NCBI RefSeq assembly: GCF_029813835.1
Contig: NZ_JARVKV010000042.1
Coordinates: forward strand, 1 to 56,634
DNA: 56,634 nt
Source: Streptomyces sp. DH37
GTDB lineage: Bacteria > Actinomycetota > Actinomycetes > Streptomycetales > Streptomycetaceae
Reading direction: 5' to 3'
The notes beneath the pieces were generated by a model. It was not told where the DNA came from. It ran no database searches and worked only from the letters and a program-made list of their open reading frames with translations. A program made the position numbers and the translations under genes. Positions 48,073 through 55,419 of the stretch are shown here, one piece after another. Within the stretch, counting starts at the first letter, position 1; each line of letters starts with the position of its first letter.

Positions 48073-48311
48073 CAGGCGGCTTCGGTCCCGCGGGAGCGGC
48101 GGGCGGGGGGCGCCTCGTCGGGGAAGGCCGCGTCGAACTCCGCCCGGTGTTCCTCTCCCCAGGCCAGGGCGTAGCCGGTGAACTGCAGGCGCTGCTTCTC
48201 GCGCAGCGGCAGGTCGTGGACGTACTGCTTGAGGGACTTGCCCTCGGCGGCGGCGGCGGCGCGGACCGCCTCCAGTTCTTCCTCGGTGAAGGTGATGTTC
48301 AGCGACGGCAT
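48072..48311 (-). CDS. Antitoxin, ribbon-helix-helix-like
   Basis: A 79-residue protein. The N-terminal half (SLNITFTEEELEAVRAAAAA and GKSLKQYVHDL) fits a ribbon-helix-helix DNA-binding fold. The C-terminal half (WGEEHRAEFDAAFPDE) is acidic and would wrap around the toxin. ATG 48311 gives the usual start, and the longer upstream frame is rejected. Nine bases before the start is a perfect palindrome that probably serves as the autoregulatory operator. It is co-transcribed and coupled with the toxin gene. Confidence 0.75.
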   Translation of the reverse strand: MPSLNITFTEEELEAVRAAAAAEGKSLKQYVHDLPLREKQRLQFTGYALAWGEEHRAEFDAAFPDEAPPARRSRGTEAA

Positions 48312-48319
48312 ATCCGCAT

Positions 48320-48336
48320 GGTACCTACTAGGTACC
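48320..48336. promoter_or_regulatory. Palindromic operator of the toxin-antitoxin operon
   Basis: GGTACCTACTAGGTACC is a perfect 8-1-8 palindrome located eight bases upstream of the antitoxin start codon. Its position over the start region and the RHH-like antitoxin suggest direct repression of the operon. Confidence 0.6.
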
Positions 48337-48547
48337 TGACCGGCCAGAGGGGACGGCAACGCGGTCGAGTCGACCACCGCCGTACGGCCTCCGCCGCGCC
48401 CGGCACGGCGACCGCAGCGCAGCGGCCGACCGCAAGGTCGGCGCACTGCCGCAGGCGTCAGCGGCAGCCGGCGCGGACCGCCCCGGTCGCCGCTCCACAC
48501 CCACCGCCCGTCGGAGGTGCGAGTGAGGCCGAATTCCGGCCTCGGGG

Positions 48548-48830
48548 AACATCGGTACAGCGGTTGGCGCTGAGAACGATCCCGGTTGCGCGGAGGAAGC
48601 CGGCGACCTTGCCGGGCGTGTCGAGGGTGATGGGCAACTCCGGAGCAGGGGCAGGGGCATCAGCGGCGTGCTCGGGCAGGAGGTCGGCGACGGCGGTGCG
48701 TACGGCGCCGCGGCTGACGTCGTGCTCGCGGGCGAGGGCGGCGATGGAGCGGCCGTCGAGGCAGGCGGTGCGTACGCCGGTGACCTGCTGGCCCGCCGGG
48801 GCGGGGCGGCGTCCACCCTTCGTTTGACGA
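48548..48830 (-). pseudogene. Serine recombinase C-terminal fragment
   Basis: KGGRRPAPAGQQ and LDGRSIAALAREHDVSRGAV (helix-turn-helix), followed by ADLLPEHAADAPAPAPELPI and a helical stretch DTPGKVAGFLRATGI, resemble the C-terminal DNA-binding part of Streptomyces serine recombinases. There is no catalytic domain upstream, and the frame degrades after about 48548. With the N-terminal piece at 47157 on the other strand, it brackets the toxin-antitoxin genes. The two pieces need not come from the same gene. Confidence 0.5.
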
Positions 48831-48932
48831 CAGGCGGCCGACGCGTCCGGGTGATGTGGTCGGGACAGACCGCTGTCTGCCATGGGTGAACACCACCCCG
48901 AGCGGGCGCAACGGTCATTACCGTCCAGCCGC

Positions 48933-49658
48933 ATGACGACGGTCACAACCCGTACGGTCGCATACCCGGCCGACAACCTGACGATGGTCGGACACCTCGC
49001 GCTCCCGGCCGGTGCCGGGCGCCGGCCCGCAGTCCTGATCGGACCCGAGGGGATGGGGCTCAGCGACGTCGAGCGCCGGCGGGCCGAGGCTCTGGCCGAG
49101 CTGGGGTACGTGGCGCTGGCCTTCGACCTCCACGGCGGGCGCTACTTGGAAGACCCGGAGGAGATGTTGGCCCGTTGCATGCCGCTGCTCGCCGATCCCG
49201 ACCGCATGCGAGGAATCGGCCACGCCGCGCTCGACGTGTTGCGTGCCGAACCACGGGCCGACCCCGACCGGACCGCCGCCGTCGGCTACGACACCGGGGG
49301 CGCGGTCGCACTGGAGCTCGGTCGCGACGGCGTCGACCTGCGCGCGATCGGGACGGTCAACGCACTGACCACGGGCCGACCGGGCGAGGCGGCACGCATT
49401 CGCTGCCCGGTGTGGGCCGGGGTCGGGTCGGAAGACCCGATCATGCCGCCCGCGCAACGGGAGGCGTTCACCGCAGAGATGCAGGCCGCGGGCGTCGACT
49501 GGCGTCTCGTGGTCTACGGAGGAGCCCTTCACGCCTTCCACCACCCACCGGTCGACCACACCGCGCCTCCCGGCGTCGGCCACCATCCACGGCACGCACA
49601 GCGCGCCTGGCGTGACGTCGTCGCCCTGCTCGCCGAGTGCCTGCCCGTCACGGATTGA
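48933..49658 (+). CDS. Dienelactone-hydrolase-family protein
   Basis: A 241-residue alpha/beta hydrolase. RPAVLIGPEGMGLSDVERRR is the oxyanion region, GYDTGGAVALELG the nucleophile elbow, SEDPIMPPAQRE the acid and YGGALHAFHHP the catalytic His. The elbow has Asp where DLH has Cys and esterases Ser. I chose ATG 48933, which gives the family start MTTVTTRTVAYPAD; the longer frame to 48882 adds an uncharacteristic leader. The 3' end overlaps the decayed transposase fragment on the other strand by 11 bases, which suggests the gene moved with, or was captured near, the transposon relic. Substrate unknown. Confidence 0.82.
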   Translation: MTTVTTRTVAYPADNLTMVGHLALPAGAGRRPAVLIGPEGMGLSDVERRRAEALAELGYVALAFDLHGGRYLEDPEEMLARCMPLLADPDRMRGIGHAALDVLRAEPRADPDRTAAVGYDTGGAVALELGRDGVDLRAIGTVNALTTGRPGEAARIRCPVWAGVGSEDPIMPPAQREAFTAEMQAAGVDWRLVVYGGALHAFHHPPVDHTAPPGVGHHPRHAQRAWRDVVALLAECLPVTD

Positions 49659-49835
49659 TCCGATCGGCTCCCGGTACCCACTCCTGCCCGCCGTCGTCGT
49701 CTTCGTCCGGTTCCGGGGTGTCCGGTTCCGGGGTGTCCGGGTCGCGCAGCGGGCGCAGGGCGCCGGCGGCGTCGATGTGCTCCGTGGTCCACGGCACGAT
49801 GGCGTTGAGGACCAGGCCGAGCGCACCGAGCCGGT
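49648..49835 (-). pseudogene. Tn3-family transposase C-terminal remnant
   Basis: Reading from about 49833 down, RLGALGLVLNAIVPWTTEHI matches the conserved end of Tn3-family transposases (GLVLNAIVLWTTxY). DAAGALRPLRDPDTPEPDTP follows, the acidic tail seen in Streptomyces members, and a stop at 49648-49650. The stretch normally between HIDAA and GALRPLRDP is missing, and nothing recognisable lies upstream. A short direct repeat (GGTTCCGGGGTGTCC, twice) encodes the PDTPEPDTPEP run. Confidence 0.65.
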
Positions 49836-49971
49836 CTTATCCGAACTAGCCCGGCTCGGCGGCAGGTCCGCCTGTGAGCCGTCGTTCACCACGGAACGTA
49901 GTCGTGAAGAAGTCGGGTCGAGGGGTTCCGTCGGGCGTGTCGTGCATGTCGTCCGCACGCGCCTCGCGGTC

Positions 49972-50457
49972 TTACTGGGAGAACGCGTAGGTCCGGACGG
50001 GGTCGAGGTGCAGTTCGAAGGGCCCGAAACAGTCGGCCGCGAGGGTCGCGACCGGAGCGCCGCAGGGGCAGGCCCGGTTGAGTCCCTCATCGCCTCTCGG
50101 TCCGCAGCACCCACTGCCGTTCTCCCAGGTGGGCAGTGGCCGAAGGCTGGCGGCGTCATCAGGGTGCACCAGCACTGTGTGCCGGCTGCCGGCCGAGATG
50201 ACGAAGCCTTCTTCACGGCAGACCACAGGTCCGCGCGATTGAGCTGGCTTCGGATCCTCCTGATCGTCCTGCATGACGTAGAGAGGTCCCCAGGGCTCGG
50301 GATCGATCGCGTGGCGGCCCCGCGGAACGGTGGAAGGCGCCCGGCGTGTCTCCTTGTCCCGGTCGCGCTCGTCGTCGGAGACCTCAGGGACGGCGGCAAG
50401 CTCGGCCGGCTCCGGCGTGATCGCGGTGCCGCACTCGGAACAGAGGAAGACGGTCAT
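49972..50457 (-). CDS. Hypothetical zinc-ribbon-like protein
   Basis: A 161-residue protein starting at ATG 50457 (GAGGGG just upstream), 16 bases after the stop of the integrase-like fragment. MTVFLCSECGTAITPEPAEL gives the first CxxC. CCGPRGDEGLNRACPCGAPV supplies a later Cys cluster (four Cys), so a metal-binding fold is likely. TVPRGRHAIDPEPWGPLYVM and FGPFELHLDPVRTYAF are conserved-looking blocks. I have the impression that similar small genes occur downstream of integrase-type genes in Streptomyces. Function unknown. Confidence 0.6.
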   Translation of the reverse strand: MTVFLCSECGTAITPEPAELAAVPEVSDDERDRDKETRRAPSTVPRGRHAIDPEPWGPLYVMQDDQEDPKPAQSRGPVVCREEGFVISAGSRHTVLVHPDDAASLRPLPTWENGSGCCGPRGDEGLNRACPCGAPVATLAADCFGPFELHLDPVRTYAFSQ

Positions 50458-50473
50458 CCCCTCGTCGTGGTGC

Positions 50474-50725
50474 TCAGGTCTGCCCCTTCGCGTCCTCGTC
50501 TCGCTGCTCGGAGTCGATGCGCGCGACGACGCCACGGAGATCGGGCATGCCCAGGTGGACGGTGGTGTGCCGGACCGCGAGGTCGCGCATGGCGGCGAGC
50601 TTCTGCTCGGCGGCGGCGAGGCCGGCCTCGATCGCGGCGACCTCGCCGAGCCGTCCCTGTTCCTTGGCCTCCCGGAGCCGGTCGAGCAGGTCACCACGGC
50701 GCCCTGCCCGGGAGAAGACAGGCGA
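50474..50725 (-). pseudogene. C-terminal fragment of a probable site-specific integrase
   Basis: An open stretch with strong codon bias encodes LLDRLREAKEQGRLGEVAAI, then AAAEQKLAAMRDLAVRHTTV and HLGMPDLRGVV, ending at the stop 50474-50476. An in-frame stop at 50738 and the lack of a start codon between show it is the tail of a larger gene. The coiled-coil-like end and HTTVHLGMPD recall the C-termini of Streptomyces tyrosine integrases, but I cannot confirm this without the catalytic part. Confidence 0.4.
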
Positions 50726-50960
50726 TCGGCGGCCGCCTCAACGGGGGAACCCCGCTCGCCCCGGCCCCCGTGTCTTCCTAGGGTGAGGCCGTATCAGCCG
50801 CCTTCCGCCGCCGTGCGGTCGCCCCGGCCTCCACCGGGCGGGCCGTTCGCGCGGCCGTGGCCGTCCGCGGCGTGGGGCGCAAGGCCAGGAGGATCCGCCC
50901 GCAGCCCCGGCGGACCGGGTTCCGCACCACCAGGGCGCCGAAGCGAAGGAGATCCTCACG

Positions 50961-51932
50961 ATGGACCCGACGAGAACACCGGCGGTTCCTCCCGGGGACG
51001 GCGAGTTCTCGGGAACGCTGATCTACACGATCGGCGAGTACCGCATGGTCCAGTACGCCCTGGTGGCGGCCGGCCTGGCGCTGCTGGCCGGCTTCATCTA
51101 CTCGATCTCCAGCAGGAACGAGGTGTCGCCGCGCTACCGCACCGCCGTCAACGCCAGCGCCCTCCTGCAGGCGGTGGCGTTCCTGGCGTACGTGGCCCTC
51201 TTCGTCTCCTGGCAGAACGCCTTCGTGCGGGTGGGCGAGCGCTACGTGCCCGTGGTCGGCGAGGCGTTCGACGGGGGGCTGCGGTACGCGGACTGGTCCG
51301 TCACCGTTCCGCTGCTGGCGGTGGAGTTGCTGAGCGTCTGCGCGGTGGCCGGCAGACGGCTGTTCCGGCAGCGCGCCGTGGCCGTGGCGGCGGCGTTCCT
51401 GATGATCGTCACGGGTTTCCTGGGGTCCCAGGTCTTCGACGGCGGCAACCGGGTGCTGTGGCTGACGGTGTGGGCCGCGATCAGTACCGTGTTCTTCCTG
51501 GTGCTGTACGCGGTGCTCGGCCGCGCGGTGCTGGCCAGCCGCGGCGAACTGTCGCCGGACGCCTTCACCACCCTGAAGCGGGCCACCATCATGGAGTTCG
51601 GCGTCTTCGGCGCCTACCCGCTGATCTACCTGATCCAGCAGTCCGTCGGTCCCGGCTCCAACCTGGTCGCCTGGGCCCTGGTCACCCAGCTCGGCCTCTG
51701 CGCGGCCGACGTCGTCGCCAAGGTCGGTTTCGGCGCGATGATCCACAAGGTGGCCAAGCTGCGCACCGCCGACGACGTACGGGCCGGCACCGGGACCCAC
51801 TCCGAGGAGGTGTGGATCTCCCACGTCAAGCAGGCCGACGCCTGGCCCCCGGTGGCCGCGGCGCTGACCGGGCACGGCGCCCACCCCGCGCCGCTGCCGG
51901 TACGTGACGGCGACGGCCACCACGGCCGTTGA
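50961..51932 (+). CDS. Microbial rhodopsin, probable light-driven proton pump
   Basis: A 323-residue seven-helix retinal protein. Helix C reads RYADWSVTVPLLAVEL: Arg108, Asp111 (Asp85 of bacteriorhodopsin), Thr115 (Thr89) and Glu122 (Asp96), a DTE motif as in proteorhodopsin-type outward proton pumps. Leu119 at the spectral-tuning site predicts green absorption. Helix G ADVVAKVGFGAM gives Asp250 and the Schiff-base Lys254. Two positions are unusual. The His that pairs with the counterion in proteorhodopsin is Ala in AFLAYVALF, and the Trp182 site of helix F is Phe216 (FGAYPLIY). The ~60-residue soluble tail is long. GAAGGAG precedes the ATG. The gene overlaps blh. Confidence 0.93.
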   Translation: MDPTRTPAVPPGDGEFSGTLIYTIGEYRMVQYALVAAGLALLAGFIYSISSRNEVSPRYRTAVNASALLQAVAFLAYVALFVSWQNAFVRVGERYVPVVGEAFDGGLRYADWSVTVPLLAVELLSVCAVAGRRLFRQRAVAVAAAFLMIVTGFLGSQVFDGGNRVLWLTVWAAISTVFFLVLYAVLGRAVLASRGELSPDAFTTLKRATIMEFGVFGAYPLIYLIQQSVGPGSNLVAWALVTQLGLCAADVVAKVGFGAMIHKVAKLRTADDVRAGTGTHSEEVWISHVKQADAWPPVAAALTGHGAHPAPLPVRDGDGHHGR

Positions 51933-52987
51933 CTCCTCGCGCGTCCGCGGGAGGTCTTCCTCCCCCGCGCCTCCCCGCCGTGGCCACCGGCGTCTCCACC
52001 GGCGCGGTGGCCCTGGTGCTCGCCGTCCAGTGCGCCGCCCCGGACCTCTGGCACCGCTGGTCGGTTCCGGTCTTCGTGGCCGGTGTGGTGGCGGGGATCC
52101 CCCACGGCGCGGTGGACCACCTGGTGCCCGGCTGGTTCCGGCAGGTCCCCGCCGCCGGGCGCGGCGCGGCCGTCCCGCTGGGCTACGCCGTGACCGCCGC
52201 GGGCGCCTTCGCCGTCTGCTGGTGGGCGCCGGCGTTCGCGCTCTGCGCCTTCCTGGCGGCCTCGGCGGCGCACTTCGGCCACGGCGAGGTCCGGTTCGAC
52301 GCGCTGCGCGGCACCCGCCCGGCCGCGGGGGGACGGACGCTCGCGGCCGCCCACGGCACGGTCACCACCGCGCTGCCCCTGATCCTGTGGCCCGAGCAGG
52401 TCCGGCCGGTCGTCCTGCTGCTCACCCCCGAGGCGGAGTGGTTGCTCACCACCACGGCACGGTCGGTGGCCGCCGTGCCGGCGGGAGCCTGTGTGCTGGC
52501 CGGATGCGCGGTGGCGCTGCGCCGCGCACGGTTCCGGCAGGCCGCCGAGCTGCTGCTCCTGACCGCCCTGTTCGCCCTGGTCCCGCCCCTGGCGGCATTC
52601 GGTACGTACTTCGGGGCCTGGCACTCGGTACGGCACATCGCCCGGCTCCTGCTGACCGATCCGGCCAACGCGGAGCCGTTGCGCGCGGGGCTGACCGGGG
52701 CGGTGCTGCGGCGGTTCTGCCGCCAGGCGGCCGCGCCCACCGCCGTCACCCTCGCCGCCTGCGCATTCCTGTACCGGGCCGGCGCGCCGGACGGTCACGC
52801 GGTCACCGCCGCCGGTGTGGCCCTGCTGGCCGCCCTCACCGTCCCCCACCTCCTCGTCGTCGCCTGTCTCGACCGCCACGAGCCGTGGGGAGGGATCGGG
52901 GCCGGAGGGCGGGAGGGGGAGGCGGGCCCGGCAGGGGGCCCGCGGAACCCGTCCGGCCGGCGGACGCGTTCCCGCGGTGGCCGGTGA
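51929..52987 (+). CDS. blh: Brp/Blh-family beta-carotene 15,15'-dioxygenase
   Basis: A polytopic membrane enzyme (352 residues from TTG 51929) that splits beta-carotene into two retinals. The family's iron-binding His residues are visible: GIPHGAVDHL (~55-65), AAHFGHGEV (~110) and TYFGAWHSVRHIARLL (~230). The TTG overlaps the rhodopsin stop (TTGA), which suggests coupling; GTG 51980 is an alternative start. The last ~40 residues are Gly/Arg-rich and probably disordered. Together with the rhodopsin it forms a complete chromophore-plus-opsin module. Beta-carotene itself must come from crt genes outside the window. Confidence 0.9.
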   Translation: MTPRASAGGLPPPRLPAVATGVSTGAVALVLAVQCAAPDLWHRWSVPVFVAGVVAGIPHGAVDHLVPGWFRQVPAAGRGAAVPLGYAVTAAGAFAVCWWAPAFALCAFLAASAAHFGHGEVRFDALRGTRPAAGGRTLAAAHGTVTTALPLILWPEQVRPVVLLLTPEAEWLLTTTARSVAAVPAGACVLAGCAVALRRARFRQAAELLLLTALFALVPPLAAFGTYFGAWHSVRHIARLLLTDPANAEPLRAGLTGAVLRRFCRQAAAPTAVTLAACAFLYRAGAPDGHAVTAAGVALLAALTVPHLLVVACLDRHEPWGGIGAGGREGEAGPAGGPRNPSGRRTRSRGGR

Positions 52988-53071
52988 GGGATGCCCCGCC
53001 CCGTCCCGCCCCGCCCCGCCTCGCCTCGGTGCGGGGGCGGGCTGTCGGTGGTGGCTGGGATGCTGCCGGGC

Positions 53072-53344
53072 ATGGATGCGGAGGAGTTCATGCGGGGCCG
53101 GGTCTACGGCGCCGACCACGACGACCCCCATGTCGGCCCCCGGGCAGGTCACGTCTACCGGGAGCTGGTGGGCGGGCCGCTGGACGGTCTGCTGCTGGAC
53201 GTCACCGGCTGGGAGGAGGAGCGGCTGTGCGAGGGGGCGGCGCTGGCCACCGAGATCGGTGCGTTCGGGCCCGGTGGCCGCGCCGCCTACCGGCCCCGCC
53301 CGGGTGATGCGCGCCGGTGGGACTGGTGCGGGGACATGCCCTGA
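53072..53344 (+). CDS. Small conserved hypothetical protein
   Basis: A 90-residue acidic protein of unknown function. YRELVGGPLDGLLLDVTGW, LATEIGAFGPGGRAAYRPRP and a final RRWDWCGDMP are compact, well-ordered blocks with strong codon bias, and I have an impression of similar small proteins in Streptomyces. ATG 53072 is my choice; an ATG four codons upstream is possible, and the still longer frame from 52991 is not coding-like. It follows the blh gene by 84 bases and is followed at once by a long hairpin, so it may be the last gene of the rhodopsin transcript. No link to light response can be shown. Confidence 0.65.
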   Translation: MDAEEFMRGRVYGADHDDPHVGPRAGHVYRELVGGPLDGLLLDVTGWEEERLCEGAALATEIGAFGPGGRAAYRPRPGDARRWDWCGDMP

Positions 53345-53412
53345 CCGGCCGCACGGGAGGCCGGCGCGGTGCGCGGGGCTGTCCGTACAGTGCCGGCCTC
53401 CCGTGCGGCCGG
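53345..53412 (+). terminator. Long hairpin terminator
   Basis: Perfect 21-base arms at 53345-53365 and 53392-53412 enclose a 26-base loop, beginning directly after the preceding stop codon. From here to 53982 there is no supported intact gene. Confidence 0.75.
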
Positions 53413-53547
53413 GGGCGGTATGGGCGGTGTACGGGCGAAGACGCCGCCGGGCCGCTACGTGATGGGGCAGGGTCCCGGCCGCCCTCCTCCCCGCAGGCGC
53501 ACGCGGCGGGCACCGCACCCGTCAGCCCGTCCGCCCGTTCCTTTCGA

Positions 53548-53766
53548 TCACTCGGACCGGGGCGGGTGGCCCACCACGGGAGCGACGGCTTCGGCGGGCG
53601 CCTCGGCCTCGCCGGGGAGGTCGGCGTAACCGGATGTGCGGACCTCGTACGGCGGCCCGCCGTACAGGAGGACGGGAAGGTCGTCGTGATGCAGCCCAGA
53701 CCCGAGCGGGGCGCTACGCGGGAACCGCGACGTCCCGTGAGCCGGGAAGGGACAGAGGCAGCGCAA
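53548..53766 (-). pseudogene. Short coding-like remnant, unknown family
   Basis: From about 53700 down to the stop at 53548, the frame GLHHDDLPVLLYGGPPYEVR, then TSGYADLPGEAEAPAEAV, has high GC3 and normal Streptomyces codon use. Its upstream part (MRCLCPFPAHGTSRFPRS) does not, and an adjacent frame looks more coding-like there. It may be the tail of a broken gene. I do not recognise it. Confidence 0.3.
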
Positions 53767-53982
53767 GCGCGGCTCGGCATACTCGGCATACGGAGAGCCT
53801 CGACGACGGCGAGCAGCGAGCCGTGGCCGGCCCCGCGAGCGCCGGGCTTGCGCTCCGGGAGCCGGCGCCAGGCGGTCACCACGTCAGGGCTTTGAGCATG
53901 GGGTTCACCCTCGAAGCCCCCTGGGTCCCCCGCGGGCCGTTCACCAACGGGAGCGGGACGGAGCCGAGCGTCCTGGCACCCG

Positions 53983-54996
53983 TCAGGCGCTGGAGCGGGC
54001 GACCAGGCGGGTGGGCAGGATCAGCGGGGTGGGGTCCTGCCCGTTGACGAGCGCGACGAGCATGCGCGCCATCTCCCGTCCGAAGGCGTTCACGGGCTGA
54101 TGGACGGTGGTGAGCGGCGGGTCGGCGACCGCGGCGACGGCCAGGTCGTCGAAGCCGACCACGGCGACGTCGGCGGGGACCAGTCGGCCGGCTTCACGCA
54201 ACGTGCGCAGCGCTCCCACCCCCATGTTGTCGCCGGCGGCGAACACCCCGTCCAGGTCGGGATGCCTCGCCAGGAGCGCGGCCATGGCGGCGGCACCGCT
54301 GGACTCGGTGAAGTCCCCCTCCTGCGGCGGAAACGGGTCGAGGCCGGCCGCCAGCATGGCGTCCCGGTAGCCGCGGTACCGGGCGCGCCCGGCCTCGGTG
54401 TCCAGACGCCCGCAGATCGTGGCCACGCGCGTGCGACCACGCGAGACCAGGTACTCGGTCGCCTCGCGCGCCCCGCCGACGTTGTCGACGTCCACGTACC
54501 ACCGAGGGGGCGAACCGACCGGGCGTCCTCCGAACACGACGGGCATCCGCGCCTGCTCGGCCATGGGGGCCAGCGGGTCGCCCTCGCGCAGCGCCATGAG
54601 CATGACGCCGTCGGCGCCTTTGGCCCGCAGGAGCCGCTCCACCCGCTTGCGGCCCCGATCGGAGGCCGCCAGGCACAGCATCAGATGCAGGTCGGCTTCC
54701 TCCAGAGCGGCCGACGCCCCCACGATCACCTGAGCGAAGAACGGATCTGCGAAAATCGACGGGTCCTCCCCGGCGATGACCAGGGCTGCTGCTCCCGTGT
54801 GGCGGGTGGCCAGAGCACGGGCGGTCGGATCGGGCACGTAGCCGAGCTGCCGGACGGCCCGCTCGACCGCCTCGCGCTTGGCGCGGCTGACGTGCGGTGC
54901 GTTGTTGAGGACGCGGGAGGCCACCGAGCGGGAGACACCGGCGAGTTCGGCCACCTCGTCGAGCGTCGAGTGCCGGCGTGGCGCATCTATTGCCAT
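53983..54996 (-). CDS. cebR: LacI-family repressor, CebR-like
   Basis: A 337-residue LacI protein. The HTH (TLDEVAELAGVSRSVASRVL) and hinge helix occupy residues ~10-60. A periplasmic-binding-protein-like sugar domain follows, with PVVFGGRPV, DNVGGAREATEYLV and DVAVVGFDDLAVAAVADPPL. CebR represses cellulose and cello-oligosaccharide genes in Streptomyces and is released by cellobiose. The divergent neighbour is a GH6 cellulase, and two LacI-type palindromes lie between them, one differing from the CebR box at one position. ATG 54996 gives the canonical start; the longer frame upstream is not coding-like. A different LacI protein of the same regulon remains possible. Confidence 0.8.
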   Translation of the reverse strand: MAIDAPRRHSTLDEVAELAGVSRSVASRVLNNAPHVSRAKREAVERAVRQLGYVPDPTARALATRHTGAAALVIAGEDPSIFADPFFAQVIVGASAALEEADLHLMLCLAASDRGRKRVERLLRAKGADGVMLMALREGDPLAPMAEQARMPVVFGGRPVGSPPRWYVDVDNVGGAREATEYLVSRGRTRVATICGRLDTEAGRARYRGYRDAMLAAGLDPFPPQEGDFTESSGAAAMAALLARHPDLDGVFAAGDNMGVGALRTLREAGRLVPADVAVVGFDDLAVAAVADPPLTTVHQPVNAFGREMARMLVALVNGQDPTPLILPTRLVARSSA

Positions 54997-55110
54997 GAGC
55001 CATGAGCCCTTCCCTCTCGGCCGGACGAGAAGCATCTCACCTCGGTCTTCCTCACTGCCACCTACTCGGTCGGTGCCGGAGGACAGGTCCGGGACCCTGG
55101 GTACGGAGGG

Positions 55111-55126
55111 CTGGAAGCGCTTCCAG
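55111..55126. promoter_or_regulatory. LacI-type palindrome, distal site
   Basis: CTGGAAGCGCTTCCAG is a perfect 16-base palindrome with the central AGCGCT of LacI-family operators. It lies 115 bases upstream of the repressor start and may serve autoregulation or looping with the site at 55261. Confidence 0.65.
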
Positions 55127-55260
55127 TTCCGGGGCTGTAGATCCCTGCTGTCTTCTTTCGCGAAGAGCGGCCCTACATCGGCCCTTGACAGTCCCATCGG
55201 CCCACAACATGATATCGACCACATCTCAAAGCCCATCAGGGTTATTGGGACCGCTTCCAG

Positions 55261-55274
55261 TGGGAGCGTTCCCA
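55261..55274. promoter_or_regulatory. CebR-box-like operator upstream of the cellulase gene
   Basis: TGGGAGCGTTCCCA differs at one base from the CebR box TGGGAGCGCTCCCA. It lies about 145 bases before the cellulase start codon, and is preceded by a half-site CGCTTCCA. Confidence 0.75.
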
Positions 55275-55419
55275 TTCACTGAAGGCCCCTTCGGGGATGT
55301 CGCCCCTGCCGGAGAGTCGCCGCCGCGAGGGGACGTCGTACCACCGCACTTCCTCAGCGCGTCACACGCTCGGGACGAGAGCGTGCGGCGCATCCCTGCC
55401 AGGAAATCGAGGTACAGCC

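Noticed and set aside
55297..55419. In-frame upstream extension of the cellulase
   Set aside because: It would bury the Sec signal peptide behind 41 residues and lacks codon bias; ATG 55420 has an RBS.
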